A stretch of 64,000 nucleotides of DNA from Flagellimonas sp. MMG031. GTDB taxonomy: Bacteria; Bacteroidota; Bacteroidia; Flavobacteriales; Flavobacteriaceae. The DNA lies in assembly GCF_040112705.1 (NCBI RefSeq), contig NZ_CP157804.1, positions 3,280,001 through 3,344,000 of the forward strand. Direction: 5' to 3'. A model generated the notes under the pieces. It saw nothing but the letters and a program-made list of their open reading frames with translations. It ran no database searches and had not been told where the DNA came from. Every line of letters starts with the position of its first letter. Position 1 is the first letter of the stretch. The translations under genes were made by a program, and so were the position numbers. Shown here one piece after another: positions 35,704-44,629 of this stretch.

Positions 35704-36405
35704 ATGAAGATTGCTCTTTTCGGATATGGCAAAATGGGAAAAATGATTGAGCAAATCGCTCAAGAACGGGGCCATACCATTGTAGCAAAAATTGATGACC
35801 CCATACAAGATGTGGATTACAGCTCCATAGACGTTGCCATTGATTTCAGTACCCCCGAAGCTGCTTTTGATAACATTACCAACTGCTTTACAAACCAGGT
35901 ACCGGTAATCAGCGGCACCACGGGGTGGTTGGACCGGTTTTCACAAGCCGTGCGTATCTGTGAAGAAAACAAGAGTGCTTTTATCTCTGCCTCCAACTTC
36001 AGTTTGGGCGTTAATCTCTTTTTTGAACTCAATAAAAAGTTGGCCCAAATGATGTCGACCGTGGAGCAATATCATGTTTCCATGGAGGAAATACATCACA
36101 CCCAAAAACTGGATGCACCTAGTGGAACGGCCATTACCTTAGCCGAAGGCATTATCGAAAACAGTTCCTACGAGAACTGGAAACTGGATGAATCCGGCGA
36201 CAAAACCATCCCAATAAAATCCATCAGGGAGGGCATGGTACCGGGAACGCACACCATTTTTTATAAAAGCCCCGTGGACACCATCGAGATAAAGCACGAA
36301 GCGCACAACAGGGAAGGTTTTGCATTGGGTGCGGTTATCGCAGCCGAATGGATTCAGGGAAAAACAGGTGTGTTCACCATGAAGGACGTGTTAAACCTAA
36401 GCTAA
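35704..36405 (+). CDS. dapB: 4-hydroxy-tetrahydrodipicolinate reductase
   Basis: DapB reduces 4-hydroxy-tetrahydrodipicolinate with NAD(P)H in lysine and diaminopimelate synthesis. The 233-residue enzyme has the nucleotide loop GYGKMGKMIE (8-17), SGTTGW, the ASNFSLGVNLFF segment, and EIHHTQKLDAPSGTA, which holds the substrate-binding His/Lys site. It is a short, Bacteroidota-type DapB. It begins 3 bp after the DUF5683 gene and precedes lepB. Confidence 0.95.
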   Translation: MKIALFGYGKMGKMIEQIAQERGHTIVAKIDDPIQDVDYSSIDVAIDFSTPEAAFDNITNCFTNQVPVISGTTGWLDRFSQAVRICEENKSAFISASNFSLGVNLFFELNKKLAQMMSTVEQYHVSMEEIHHTQKLDAPSGTAITLAEGIIENSSYENWKLDESGDKTIPIKSIREGMVPGTHTIFYKSPVDTIEIKHEAHNREGFALGAVIAAEWIQGKTGVFTMKDVLNLS

Positions 36406-36454
36406 AAAACGTAACAACAATTTAGGCCGAGAGTCTAACAAAGAAATATGTATT

Positions 36455-38197
36455 ATGGACGGAATTCAGTGGATTATTTTTATTCTGATAATTCAGGTCA
36501 TCCATTTCTTGGGAACTTGGAAACTCTACGTTAAAGCCGGAAGAAAGGCATGGGAAGCCGCCATACCCGTGTATAATGGGATTATTTTGATGAAAATCAT
36601 CAACAGGCCTTCGTGGTGGGTCATTTTATTGTTCATTCCCATCATCAATTTATTGATGTTCCCCGTGGTATGGGTGGAAACCATCCGAAGCTTTGGCAAA
36701 AACTCATTGGTAGACACCTGGTTGGTGATACTGACGCTTGGTTTTTACATTTTTTATATCAACTACGCTGAAGATGTACAATACATTGAAGACCGCAGCC
36801 TAAAACCAAAAACAGGTCTGGGCGAATGGGTAAGTTCCATTGTATTTGCAATCGTAGCCGCAACCTTTGTCCATACTTACTTTATCCAACCCTACGTGAT
36901 ACCCACAGGGTCTTTGGAACGTACACTTCGTGTGGGCGATTTCTTGTTTGTGAGCAAGTTCCACTATGGGGCTCGCGTACCTATGACCACCTTGGCCGCA
37001 CCCATGGTACATGATACACTTCCTGTGCTCAAAACCCGCTCATATTTGGCCGACGTCAATCCAGAAACCTACAAAACTTCTTGGATCAACAAACTGCAAT
37101 TGCCATACATGCGATTGCCCGGGTTTGAAAAAGTGGAGAAAAACGATATTGTCGTCTTTAGTTTGCCAGCGGATACCTTGTATCAGTTTTTCAAGGCACA
37201 AAAAGCGGTCATCAAGCCCATCGACAAAAAATCGAACTACGTAAAACGATGCGTGGGAACCCCTGGGGATTCTTTGGAAGTCATCAACGGATATGTCTAC
37301 ATCAATGGGGAACAGCTTCAACTGTCTGACAGGGCAAAACCGATGTACGTTTACGAAATTTACGCTAAAAATGGCGTCTCCAGTAGATATTTGGAAGAAG
37401 TGGACGCATCAGATTATGTCCGCAAATATATCGCTACTAACATCAATGAAGCGCAGTACAATGCTTTGGCCCCCTTTATTTCAGGTGGAAGGCCAGCTGG
37501 AGATGGCAAAATTGAATTGTTCACACAGGAGCAGGGAATCCCTACCGAGGTTATCCGTCAATTAAGGCTTTCCCTTAGCGAAGAAAAACCACGTTCCCGA
37601 ATGGCGAACCTCACCCACGATATGGTGACGGCGCTCAGAAATAATCCCGCTATTGATTCCGTGGTTCAAACTGTAGAGCCCAAAGGCATGTACGGAGGAA
37701 ACACCTTTCCGCAAAAGCCGAATCTATATCCTTGGAACAACGACAACTTTGGTCCTATTTACATTCCAAAAGCAGGAACTACCGTAGCCATCAATTCAAG
37801 GACTATTCCATTGTACAAGAAAATCATTCGCGATTACGAGCATAATGATGTAAAGGTTACTGGCACCAAAGTGCTCATTAATGGCGAAGAAGCCGATTCG
37901 TACACCTTTAAGCAGGATTACTATTGGATGATGGGCGACAACCGCGACCACTCCGAAGATAGCAGGACTTGGGGGTACGTTCCGGCAGACCACATTGTGG
38001 GGAAACCTGTGTTCCTTTGGATGAGTTTCGACAATTTTAGGCAAGGTATCGCCAATTGGAGAGTACGATGGGACCGTGTGTTCACCACCGTTGGGGGAAG
38101 TGGCCAACCTGTTTCCTACTTCTGGTACTTCATCGGACTTTTGGCCGCTTGGTTCATTTTTGATTTCGTCCGAAAACGAAAGAAGAAAAACGCATAA
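36455..38197 (+). CDS. lepB: signal peptidase I
   Basis: This 580-residue inner-membrane peptidase removes signal peptides from exported proteins. Several N-terminal membrane helices (within 1-145) precede the catalytic part. The nucleophile Ser153 lies in IPTGSLERTL, where the usual GSM is GSL, and the general base Lys264 in NYVKRCVGTPGD. A long insertion of about 200 residues separates these from the last box (GDNRDHSEDSRTWGYVP). A final helix and basic tail end the protein. Such large forms are usual in Bacteroidota. Confidence 0.93.
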   Translation: MDGIQWIIFILIIQVIHFLGTWKLYVKAGRKAWEAAIPVYNGIILMKIINRPSWWVILLFIPIINLLMFPVVWVETIRSFGKNSLVDTWLVILTLGFYIFYINYAEDVQYIEDRSLKPKTGLGEWVSSIVFAIVAATFVHTYFIQPYVIPTGSLERTLRVGDFLFVSKFHYGARVPMTTLAAPMVHDTLPVLKTRSYLADVNPETYKTSWINKLQLPYMRLPGFEKVEKNDIVVFSLPADTLYQFFKAQKAVIKPIDKKSNYVKRCVGTPGDSLEVINGYVYINGEQLQLSDRAKPMYVYEIYAKNGVSSRYLEEVDASDYVRKYIATNINEAQYNALAPFISGGRPAGDGKIELFTQEQGIPTEVIRQLRLSLSEEKPRSRMANLTHDMVTALRNNPAIDSVVQTVEPKGMYGGNTFPQKPNLYPWNNDNFGPIYIPKAGTTVAINSRTIPLYKKIIRDYEHNDVKVTGTKVLINGEEADSYTFKQDYYWMMGDNRDHSEDSRTWGYVPADHIVGKPVFLWMSFDNFRQGIANWRVRWDRVFTTVGGSGQPVSYFWYFIGLLAAWFIFDFVRKRKKKNA

Positions 38198-38217
38198 GAT
38201 TATAAAACCGAAGTTCC

Positions 38218-38850
38218 TTGAAAATTCTTGTCCACCCTTCCTATTTTCCAAGTATTGCCACCTTTGCGGCTATTGTTCAGCATGAGGTGATTTGGGAGGC
38301 GAAGGACAATTTTCAAAAACAGACCTACCGCAACCGTTGCTACATTGCTACGGACAAGGGCAAGCATATGCTCAACATTCCCATACAACATGTAGGCGGA
38401 AAAGAAGGGCGTCAAAAATATGCAGATGTCACCACCGAGAATAGCTACAATTGGAAAAAGGAACACTGGAGGACCTTGGAAACGGCTTACAGAACCTCTC
38501 CTTTTTTTGAGTTTTATGAGGATGACATTAAACCGCTTTATGAAGGAGATGAGGATGTACTCTATGATTTCAATCTAAAGACCATTGAAGCCGTTGCAGG
38601 GTGTATAGGGATTGGCGTACCCCATGAAAAAACCACGATTTACGAAGTGCGACCAGAAGTTTACTTCGATGCCCGTTTTTTGGTAGAGGCCAAAAAAGAA
38701 AAAGACTGGTCTATGGAGCCCTACCCGCAGGTGTTTGAGGAGCGACATGGCTTTATTCCCAATTTGAGCATTTTGGACCTGTTGTTCAATGAAGGCACCA
38801 ATGCCCTCGACTACCTGAAAGATTTCCCTTTAGATTTGCAACATGCTTAG
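38218..38850 (+). CDS. WbqC-like family protein
   Basis: This 210-residue protein begins at a TTG, supported by the conserved N-terminal MKILVHPSYFPSIA. WbqC-like proteins are linked to polysaccharide or O-antigen gene sets; the reaction is unproven. Conserved segments seen are QTYRNRCYIAT, NWKKEHWRTLETAYRTSPFF and FYEDDIKPLY. No signal peptide or membrane segment is evident. It lies 20 bp after lepB and overlaps the DUF6122 gene by 8 bp. Confidence 0.85.
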   Translation: MKILVHPSYFPSIATFAAIVQHEVIWEAKDNFQKQTYRNRCYIATDKGKHMLNIPIQHVGGKEGRQKYADVTTENSYNWKKEHWRTLETAYRTSPFFEFYEDDIKPLYEGDEDVLYDFNLKTIEAVAGCIGIGVPHEKTTIYEVRPEVYFDARFLVEAKKEKDWSMEPYPQVFEERHGFIPNLSILDLLFNEGTNALDYLKDFPLDLQHA

Positions 38851-39151
38851 GCACTTTATCCATTATGGCATTCATTTTTTGGTGCCCATACTCATTGCGT
38901 TCTGGTTTTTTAAGGGCAATCGCATCAAGGTTGCATTGATTCTTCTAGCTGGAATTCTGATTGATGTTGATCATTTTTGGGCCGACCCCCTTTTTGACCC
39001 TCAGCGCTGCAGCGTAGGGTTTCACTTCTTGCACAGTTATTGGGCCATTGCCCTCTATGCCATCTTACCATTTTTTAAACCTACCCGGATAATCGGATTG
39101 GCTTTGATTATCCATATTATCGCAGATTCCATGGATTGCCTATTGATGTGA
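38843..39151 (+). CDS. small membrane protein, DUF6122 family
   Basis: This 102-residue protein is mostly hydrophobic, with about four membrane helices. It has conserved polar residues: HYGIHFLVP near the start, IDVDHFWADPLFDP, and HFLHSYW. The His/Asp pattern in the second motif resembles membrane metal sites, but no function is known. It overlaps the WbqC-like gene by 8 bp and the convergent gene at 39140 by 12 bp. Confidence 0.75.
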   Translation: MLRHFIHYGIHFLVPILIAFWFFKGNRIKVALILLAGILIDVDHFWADPLFDPQRCSVGFHFLHSYWAIALYAILPFFKPTRIIGLALIIHIIADSMDCLLM

Positions 39152-40192
39152 TGTCAATCGTAAGGTGGCCATAACCGGATAGTGATCGGATAAGTGTTGG
39201 TCAAAGTTTTGATGGGAAAGTACCTCGAAGTTTTCATCGGCCAGGATATAGTCAATACGGAGAGGAAACTTCCATAAATCATAAGTACGCCCAAAACCTT
39301 TTCCCTTTTCAAGAAAGGTATCCTGTAAGTCTCCTTTTATTATTTTATAAACGTTGGAATATTGTGTATTGTTAAAGTCACCAACCACAATTTTTTTATA
39401 TGGTGTAGCATCCATATTTTCTTTTACCAGTTTAGCTTGCTCATATTGCTTTAACATTACCCTACCGGATTTCTCAAACAATTTTGATGACTCTTCATTT
39501 TGAATAGTTCGAAGACCTGGAACAATTCTATACGATTGCAAATGTAAGTTATATACTCGGACAGTGTCTTCTTCGACTAAAAGATCTGCGTAAATTGCAT
39601 TATTAGAGCTGTTAGGAAAATTTATGGAATCGATATGAACTATCGGGTACTTGGAATAAATAGACTGTATTACTTTATCTCTACCTTCGCCGTAAACAAA
39701 ATCCACAAACTTATACTTGTATTGACTCAATGCATTGTTACGTTTCATAGAGTATAATGTTTCTTGAAAGCAAACAATATCTGGGTCATGTACTGCAACA
39801 AAATGATATATACTATCTTCTATTCCCTCAGTCTTTAATTGTTTTAATTCATTGAAACTCCGAGCATTGAAAGACATCAATGATAAAGTTTTATCCTTTT
39901 TCAAATCTGAATTATCCTCAATATTATAAAATTGATAAAATGACCCGAGCAACAAATACCATAATACCAATAGAAAACAGGACAACATAAAATTCCTTTT
40001 CCTTTTTAATAACCAATAAACAACAAAAAGTAAGTTTAACAAGACAACAAATGGCACTATTAAGCTTACTAGGGCCAGGAAAGAAATTAGTTGGGCAGGC
40101 ACATAAGGCACTATCAATGAGATAGCCAATACCAAGGCTACCAAGATATTTATAGTAAAGATAATTTTATCAAAAAATGAGATATTTTTCAC
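39140..40192 (-). CDS. endonuclease/exonuclease/phosphatase-family membrane protein
   Basis: This 350-residue protein has three N-terminal membrane helices (within residues 10-90) and a C-terminal EEP domain with SLMSFNARSF, VCFQET, VVGDFNN and SDHYPVMATL, covering the family's metal and catalytic residues. The hydrolase domain probably faces the periplasm. Substrate is unknown: nucleic acids, phospholipids and inositol phosphates are all possible. Much of the gene is clearly AT-richer than its neighbours (for example 23% GC in 39961-40020), which may mean recent acquisition. It lies 3 bp after the rhomboid gene, at the end of the mutL unit. Confidence 0.85.
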   Translation of the reverse strand: MKNISFFDKIIFTINILVALVLAISLIVPYVPAQLISFLALVSLIVPFVVLLNLLFVVYWLLKRKRNFMLSCFLLVLWYLLLGSFYQFYNIEDNSDLKKDKTLSLMSFNARSFNELKQLKTEGIEDSIYHFVAVHDPDIVCFQETLYSMKRNNALSQYKYKFVDFVYGEGRDKVIQSIYSKYPIVHIDSINFPNSSNNAIYADLLVEEDTVRVYNLHLQSYRIVPGLRTIQNEESSKLFEKSGRVMLKQYEQAKLVKENMDATPYKKIVVGDFNNTQYSNVYKIIKGDLQDTFLEKGKGFGRTYDLWKFPLRIDYILADENFEVLSHQNFDQHLSDHYPVMATLRLTSHQ

Positions 40193-40195
40193 ACT

Positions 40196-41059
40196 TTAGT
40201 CTTCCTTACCGGCCTTGAACAAAAAGTCCTTTTCTTCCTTTGACAAGCTTTCGTAACCAGATTTGCTGATTTTGTCCAAGATGGAATCTATTTTCTTCTG
40301 CTTGGCCTGCTTGTCATAATAGGCCTTACTGGTAGTCGATGTCCTGTTTTTGTACACCGTTTTCATAGGGGCCTTCTTCTCTCTGGGTTTGAATAGGTTG
40401 GCAATACCGTTCCTCATCGTCGTAAACCCCGCCCCAATATCGTTCCCTTTGAAAAGTTGACGGGCATACACATAACCCAAGAAAGCTCCGCCCAAATGGG
40501 CCATACCCCCACCAATGTTATCACCCATGCCAATAAGCACCAAATCCTTGACTACCAAGGCCACTCCAATGTACCACAGTTTGATATTAAAGAAAATCAC
40601 CCGCACCTCTTGATTGGGAATGTAGGCGCAAACAAATATCAAAACGGCGTTTACTCCTGCCGAAGCCCCTACCAATGCCGTATTGGAATTGACCAAGGTG
40701 GGAAACACATTATAACTGAGCAAAAATAGAAGTCCGCCCAACATCAAACCCAAAAAGTAGACATTGATGAAGCGTTGTTCATCGAACAGGTTCAAGAAAA
40801 TCCTGCTCGCAAAATAAAGTATGAGCATGTTCCAAAAAATATGCCCCAGACCTGCATGGAAAAAAGAATAGGTGACCAAGGACCACGGCTGGACCAAAAA
40901 CTCAAAAAAATCTTTTGGCAAATGGAACCATTTGGAAAAAGAATAGCCCAACAAGGCACCTGAAAGACCGTCAAGTAAAAATATAAGTACGTTAACGGCT
41001 ATCAGTTTTTCCGCAATGCTCAGCCTAGCAAACTGGTATCGAAGTCCTCCGTTCATCAT
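40196..41059 (-). CDS. rhomboid-family intramembrane serine protease (second of two)
   Basis: This 287-residue protein has about six membrane helices with the catalytic dyad Ser133 (GASAG) and His188 (MAHLGG). HAGLGHIFWNM (68-78) holds the conserved His and Asn of the oxyanion site. A hydrophilic, lysine-rich C-terminal tail of about 80 residues follows the last helix. Substrate is unknown. It lies 3 bp after the other rhomboid gene; the two are divergent in sequence, with different length and tail, so not a recent duplication. Confidence 0.9.
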   Translation of the reverse strand: MMNGGLRYQFARLSIAEKLIAVNVLIFLLDGLSGALLGYSFSKWFHLPKDFFEFLVQPWSLVTYSFFHAGLGHIFWNMLILYFASRIFLNLFDEQRFINVYFLGLMLGGLLFLLSYNVFPTLVNSNTALVGASAGVNAVLIFVCAYIPNQEVRVIFFNIKLWYIGVALVVKDLVLIGMGDNIGGGMAHLGGAFLGYVYARQLFKGNDIGAGFTTMRNGIANLFKPREKKAPMKTVYKNRTSTTSKAYYDKQAKQKKIDSILDKISKSGYESLSKEEKDFLFKAGKED

Positions 41060-41062
41060 AAA

Positions 41063-41797
41063 TTAATCCCATCGATTATTGTTGAACTGGTTCTTTTTCC
41101 AGTACCACATCATAATAAATCCTATCAATGCTCCGCCAATATGGGCAAAATGTGCCACTCCGGTATTTACATTTCCTATACCGAAAATCAAATCTACGGC
41201 AATCAAAATAGGTACAAAATACTTTGCTTTAATTGGGACGGGCAAAAATATCAGCATCAATTTGGCTTCTGAATACATAAAGGCGAAGGCTACCAATATA
41301 CCATAAATGGCACCGGAAGCGCCTACCGCTGGGGTATTGAAGGCCATCAACATACTATCCACAGTGCTCTTGCCCACAATATCGTACCATCCTGGACTGT
41401 ATTGTCCGTTGGCAATGATATCCAATACCTGGGTCCGCGCAATTCCAGCTGCTTCCAAGGCACTCATTCCTTCGTTGAACAAAAAGTAATTTACCCCTGT
41501 ATGCAATGCAGCAGAGCCCAATCCTGCGGAAAAATAGAAAAACAAAAATTTGTTCTTGCCCCACATTCGCTCTAAAGGTGTCCCAAAGGCCCAGAGTGCG
41601 TACATATTGAAGAGAATATGCATCAGGTTGCCATGCATAAACATGTGGGTAACGACCTGCCACCACTCAAAATTCGGATTTTTTGGAAACCATAACGATA
41701 GCCATTGGTACATCTGGTCCCCATATAATTGTGTGGCAAAAAACAGGATCACGTTAATGATCAACAAATGTTTTACTGCCTCGGTCATTCTACCCAT
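41063..41797 (-). CDS. rhomboid-family intramembrane serine protease (first of two)
   Basis: This 244-residue protein has the rhomboid pattern: HMFMHGNLMHILFNMYALW (51-69) with the conserved His/Asn, Ser161 in GASGAIYG and His219 in HFAHIGGA. An insertion of about 40 residues lies between the second and third helices, containing no obvious motif. It begins immediately after the mutL stop codon and so is likely made from the same mRNA as MutL. Confidence 0.9.
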   Translation of the reverse strand: MGRMTEAVKHLLIINVILFFATQLYGDQMYQWLSLWFPKNPNFEWWQVVTHMFMHGNLMHILFNMYALWAFGTPLERMWGKNKFLFFYFSAGLGSAALHTGVNYFLFNEGMSALEAAGIARTQVLDIIANGQYSPGWYDIVGKSTVDSMLMAFNTPAVGASGAIYGILVAFAFMYSEAKLMLIFLPVPIKAKYFVPILIAVDLIFGIGNVNTGVAHFAHIGGALIGFIMMWYWKKNQFNNNRWD

Positions 41798-43648
41798 CTA
41801 GTTGAATTTTTTATCAATATCTCCTTCGGAGATAATGGTATATGTTATTTTATGAAAAGGGCTCAGCGTGGGTTCCTTGCAAGCAAAAAGATTGTTCACC
41901 AAAGTCAATTGGGACTCTTGATCCAACACATCGCCCGTGCGAACGGCCAAATTTCTGCTCAGGGCCTTGGCCAACATTTCAGCCTGCGAAATGGAGCCAT
42001 CGGCAAAGCCTTCCCTATAATCCGAAATCAAACGATCCAATACCGTGCCAATCCCGCTCTCTGGAACCATCATGGGAACGCCTGTCACTTTTACAGTCTC
42101 CTCTTCCAAACTTTCAAAAGCAAAGCCAATATTTGTCAGGCTCTCTTCAATTTCCTTCAAAATGGTCAATTCCTGCTTGCTAAAGGTCAGTTCCAACGGA
42201 AATAAGAGTTGTTGGCTCACACCTTCCTTTACGGTAATCTCGCCCAGAAACTTTTCAAACAAAATGCGCTCGTGGGCCCTATTTTGGTGTATCACCAACA
42301 TTCCAGACTTCACGGTGCTCACCACATATTTTCTTCGTAACTGAAAGGTACTGGCCAAATGTTCCTCAACACTTTCTTCGGAATACAGCGTACCCTGTGA
42401 GTCATTTTCCGATTCGATCACCACACTGCTGAAACCGTCAGCATCACTTTGTTGGCCGAGGCCCTCGTAGAGATTTTCCCAGCCCTTGCTACTCTGTTTT
42501 TGAAAACCACCTCCAGAATGACTCCTTTTTGCCGTAGTGTCCTCAAACGGATTGAAACTGGCATCCACCGTCACTTTTGGAAGCACGGCTCCCTTTTCTT
42601 TATAGGAATAGGGCGTATCCAAATTGGGGTCGTGGTCAAAATCCAAAATCGGGGCTACATTAAATTGCCCCAAGCTATGCTTAATGGTAGATCTTAAAAT
42701 GGCATATAGCGTGTTTTCATCATCAAACTTTACCTCCGTTTTAGTGGGATGGATGTTGATGTCAATGGATGATGGGTCAACCTCAAGAAACAAAAAGTAT
42801 CCAGGATACACATCGGATTTGATCAAACCCTCGAAAGCCGCCACCACGGCGTGATGCAAATAGGGGCTTTTGATAAAGCGGTTATTGGCAAAGAAAAATT
42901 GCTCTCCCCTACTCTTTTTGGCAAACTCCGGTTTGCAGATAAAGCCAGAAATGGTGACGACTTCGGTCTCCTCGTTTACGGGAACCAACCGGCCATCCAT
43001 TTTACTGCCAAAAATATGGGCAATACGTTGCCGGTGCTTGGAAATGGGCAAATTGAATATTTCCGAACCGTTGTTATAAAAGTGAAATTCGATATTGGGA
43101 TGTACTAGGGCTACGCGATGGAACTCATCGGTAATATGGCGAAGTTCCACTTGATCCGACTTTAAAAAATTACGCCGGGCAGGAATATTAAAAAATAAAT
43201 TTTTGACAGATATGGAGGTACCTTGAGGAGTGGCCACTACATCTTGGGAAACAATTTTGCTGCCCTCAATTTTGATGTGGGTGCCCACTTCGGTGTCCGC
43301 CGTACGGGTCTGCATGTCCACATGCGCAATGGCGGCAATGGATGCCAATGCCTCTCCCCGAAACCCCTTGGTTTGCAAATTGAACAAATCTTGGGCGGAT
43401 GATATTTTGGAGGTGGCGTGACGTTCAAAGGAAAGTCGAGCATCCGTTTCACTCATGCCCACGCCATTGTCCACTACTTGAATAAGCGTTTTACCTCCGT
43501 CCTTAATGATCAATTTAATCGCGGTGGACCTGGCATCAATGGCGTTTTCCAACAGTTCCTTTACCACGGAAGCAGGTCGTTGGACCACTTCCCCTGCGGC
43601 TATCTGGTTAGCGACATGGTCCGGTAAAAGTTTAATAATATCCGCCAT
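41798..43648 (-). CDS. mutL: DNA mismatch repair protein MutL
   Basis: MutL links mismatch recognition by MutS to downstream repair. The 616-residue protein has the GHKL ATPase motifs ELLENAIDA, DNGVGM and TKGFRGEALASIAA in its first 110 residues, a transducer domain, a linker (about 345-425) and a C-terminal dimerisation domain. At the position of the endonuclease motif DQHA(X)2E(X)4E it reads H454-Q-N-R...E460...E465, so the Asp and His are replaced. The start overlaps the stop of the upstream small gene (TAATG). Confidence 0.96.
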   Translation of the reverse strand: MADIIKLLPDHVANQIAAGEVVQRPASVVKELLENAIDARSTAIKLIIKDGGKTLIQVVDNGVGMSETDARLSFERHATSKISSAQDLFNLQTKGFRGEALASIAAIAHVDMQTRTADTEVGTHIKIEGSKIVSQDVVATPQGTSISVKNLFFNIPARRNFLKSDQVELRHITDEFHRVALVHPNIEFHFYNNGSEIFNLPISKHRQRIAHIFGSKMDGRLVPVNEETEVVTISGFICKPEFAKKSRGEQFFFANNRFIKSPYLHHAVVAAFEGLIKSDVYPGYFLFLEVDPSSIDINIHPTKTEVKFDDENTLYAILRSTIKHSLGQFNVAPILDFDHDPNLDTPYSYKEKGAVLPKVTVDASFNPFEDTTAKRSHSGGGFQKQSSKGWENLYEGLGQQSDADGFSSVVIESENDSQGTLYSEESVEEHLASTFQLRRKYVVSTVKSGMLVIHQNRAHERILFEKFLGEITVKEGVSQQLLFPLELTFSKQELTILKEIEESLTNIGFAFESLEEETVKVTGVPMMVPESGIGTVLDRLISDYREGFADGSISQAEMLAKALSRNLAVRTGDVLDQESQLTLVNNLFACKEPTLSPFHKITYTIISEGDIDKKFN

Positions 43649-43932
43649 TATGGATTTAGGAATATTGAAAGGTCAAAATCGATGATAAACAGGAATACCA
43701 ATACCAACACGGCCACAATGATCCAAAAACGCAGCTTTAGGTTTTTGTCCCCTTCGGTCTGCAAATCGTCCATTGCAGAGGTGACCTTGTTTTTAAGGCC
43801 TTTGTTGGCATGTGCCGTAGTCCTGAATTTATCAAGCTTGTGTTCTATTTTATAAGGATTCCCCTCTCCCTTATAATATCTCGGGGAGTAATCGAAGCTC
43901 TTGTTTTTTCTAAGTTTTAAAGGGTTTCGCAT
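43648..43932 (-). CDS. small single-pass membrane protein between ribH and mutL
   Basis: This 94-residue protein has a basic, Tyr/Lys-rich N-terminal part (about 1-65) and one membrane helix near the C-terminus (about 69-87: FWIIVAVLVLVFLFIIDF). I do not recognise a functional family. Similar genes in flavobacteria are sometimes labelled riboflavin synthase subunit beta, but nothing in this sequence supports that. Its stop overlaps the mutL start by one base, so the two are probably translated together. Confidence 0.75.
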   Translation of the reverse strand: MRNPLKLRKNKSFDYSPRYYKGEGNPYKIEHKLDKFRTTAHANKGLKNKVTSAMDDLQTEGDKNLKLRFWIIVAVLVLVFLFIIDFDLSIFLNP

Positions 43933-44028
43933 GGTTTCCTTATCGCTACAACCTCAAAGGTACTCAAAATAGAAAAAAAGGGTCGGACCATCCTCCCAAA
44001 AAATGTTAACAGGGAATAAGTTCATGTG

Positions 44029-44057
44029 CAAGAGGCAAGAATCAAGAGGTAAGAATA
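44029..44057. repeat. short tandem AAGAGGnAAGAAT repeat
   Basis: CAAGAGGCAAGAAT is followed at once by CAAGAGGTAAGAAT. It lies in the 43933-44143 gap, which otherwise holds no gene. Confidence 0.5.
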
Positions 44058-44143
44058 GATACTATACAAAGTAGCTCTTGCTTTTTGGTCAATTTGAATA
44101 TGGAGCTGTTGTATTTTTTAGCCTTAGCTTTTCCCTTGAAGGA

Positions 44144-44626
44144 TTACCTGCCCAAAACTGCCATTTGAATGGCCGCAATAGCTGCTTCGGTACCCTTGTT
44201 GCCGTGTTTGCCGCCACTTCTCGCTCTTGACTGCTCAATGTTGTCGTCGGTCAACACACAAAAAATTACCGGAACATCGTAAGCCACGTTCAAATCCTTA
44301 ATGCCTTGAGCGGTGGCACTGCAAACAAAATCAAAGTGACTGGTTTCGCCTCGGATTACGCTGCCAATGGCAACAACGGCGTCCAGCTTTTCCGTTTGGA
44401 TCATTTTCTTGCATCCAAATGTCAGTTCAAAGCTACCGGGCACATTCCATCGCAGAATATGTTCAGGCAGCGCCCCGCAGTCCAAAAGTGCCTCTTTGGC
44501 TCCTTGGGCCAGCGCCTCGGTAATCTCACCGTTCCATTCAGAAACAACAATCCCAAACCGAAGGTCCTTCGCGTTTGGGATTTTGCTTTTATCGTAAACG
44601 GATAAGTTTTTGTTCTCTGTGGCCAT
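44144..44626 (-). CDS. ribH: 6,7-dimethyl-8-ribityllumazine synthase
   Basis: RibH condenses the ribityl-aminouracil with dihydroxybutanone phosphate, the penultimate step of riboflavin synthesis, as a large hollow oligomer. The 160-residue enzyme shows GSFELTFGCKKM, AIGSVIRGETSHFDFVC with the catalytic His, and a late segment with Arg and GNKG. It starts 3 bp after the TPR gene. No FMN-type riboswitch is seen upstream; other rib genes are not in the window. Confidence 0.96.
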   Translation of the reverse strand: MATENKNLSVYDKSKIPNAKDLRFGIVVSEWNGEITEALAQGAKEALLDCGALPEHILRWNVPGSFELTFGCKKMIQTEKLDAVVAIGSVIRGETSHFDFVCSATAQGIKDLNVAYDVPVIFCVLTDDNIEQSRARSGGKHGNKGTEAAIAAIQMAVLGR

Positions 44627-44629
44627 CTT

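Noticed and set aside
43648..43932. Riboflavin synthase subunit beta, a label sometimes attached to such genes
   Set aside because: The protein is a small single-pass membrane protein without any lumazine-synthase motif; RibH is the separate gene at 44144-44626.
44029..44057. Functional regulatory repeat near ribH
   Set aside because: Two 14-bp copies only, downstream of ribH; nothing connects it to expression.
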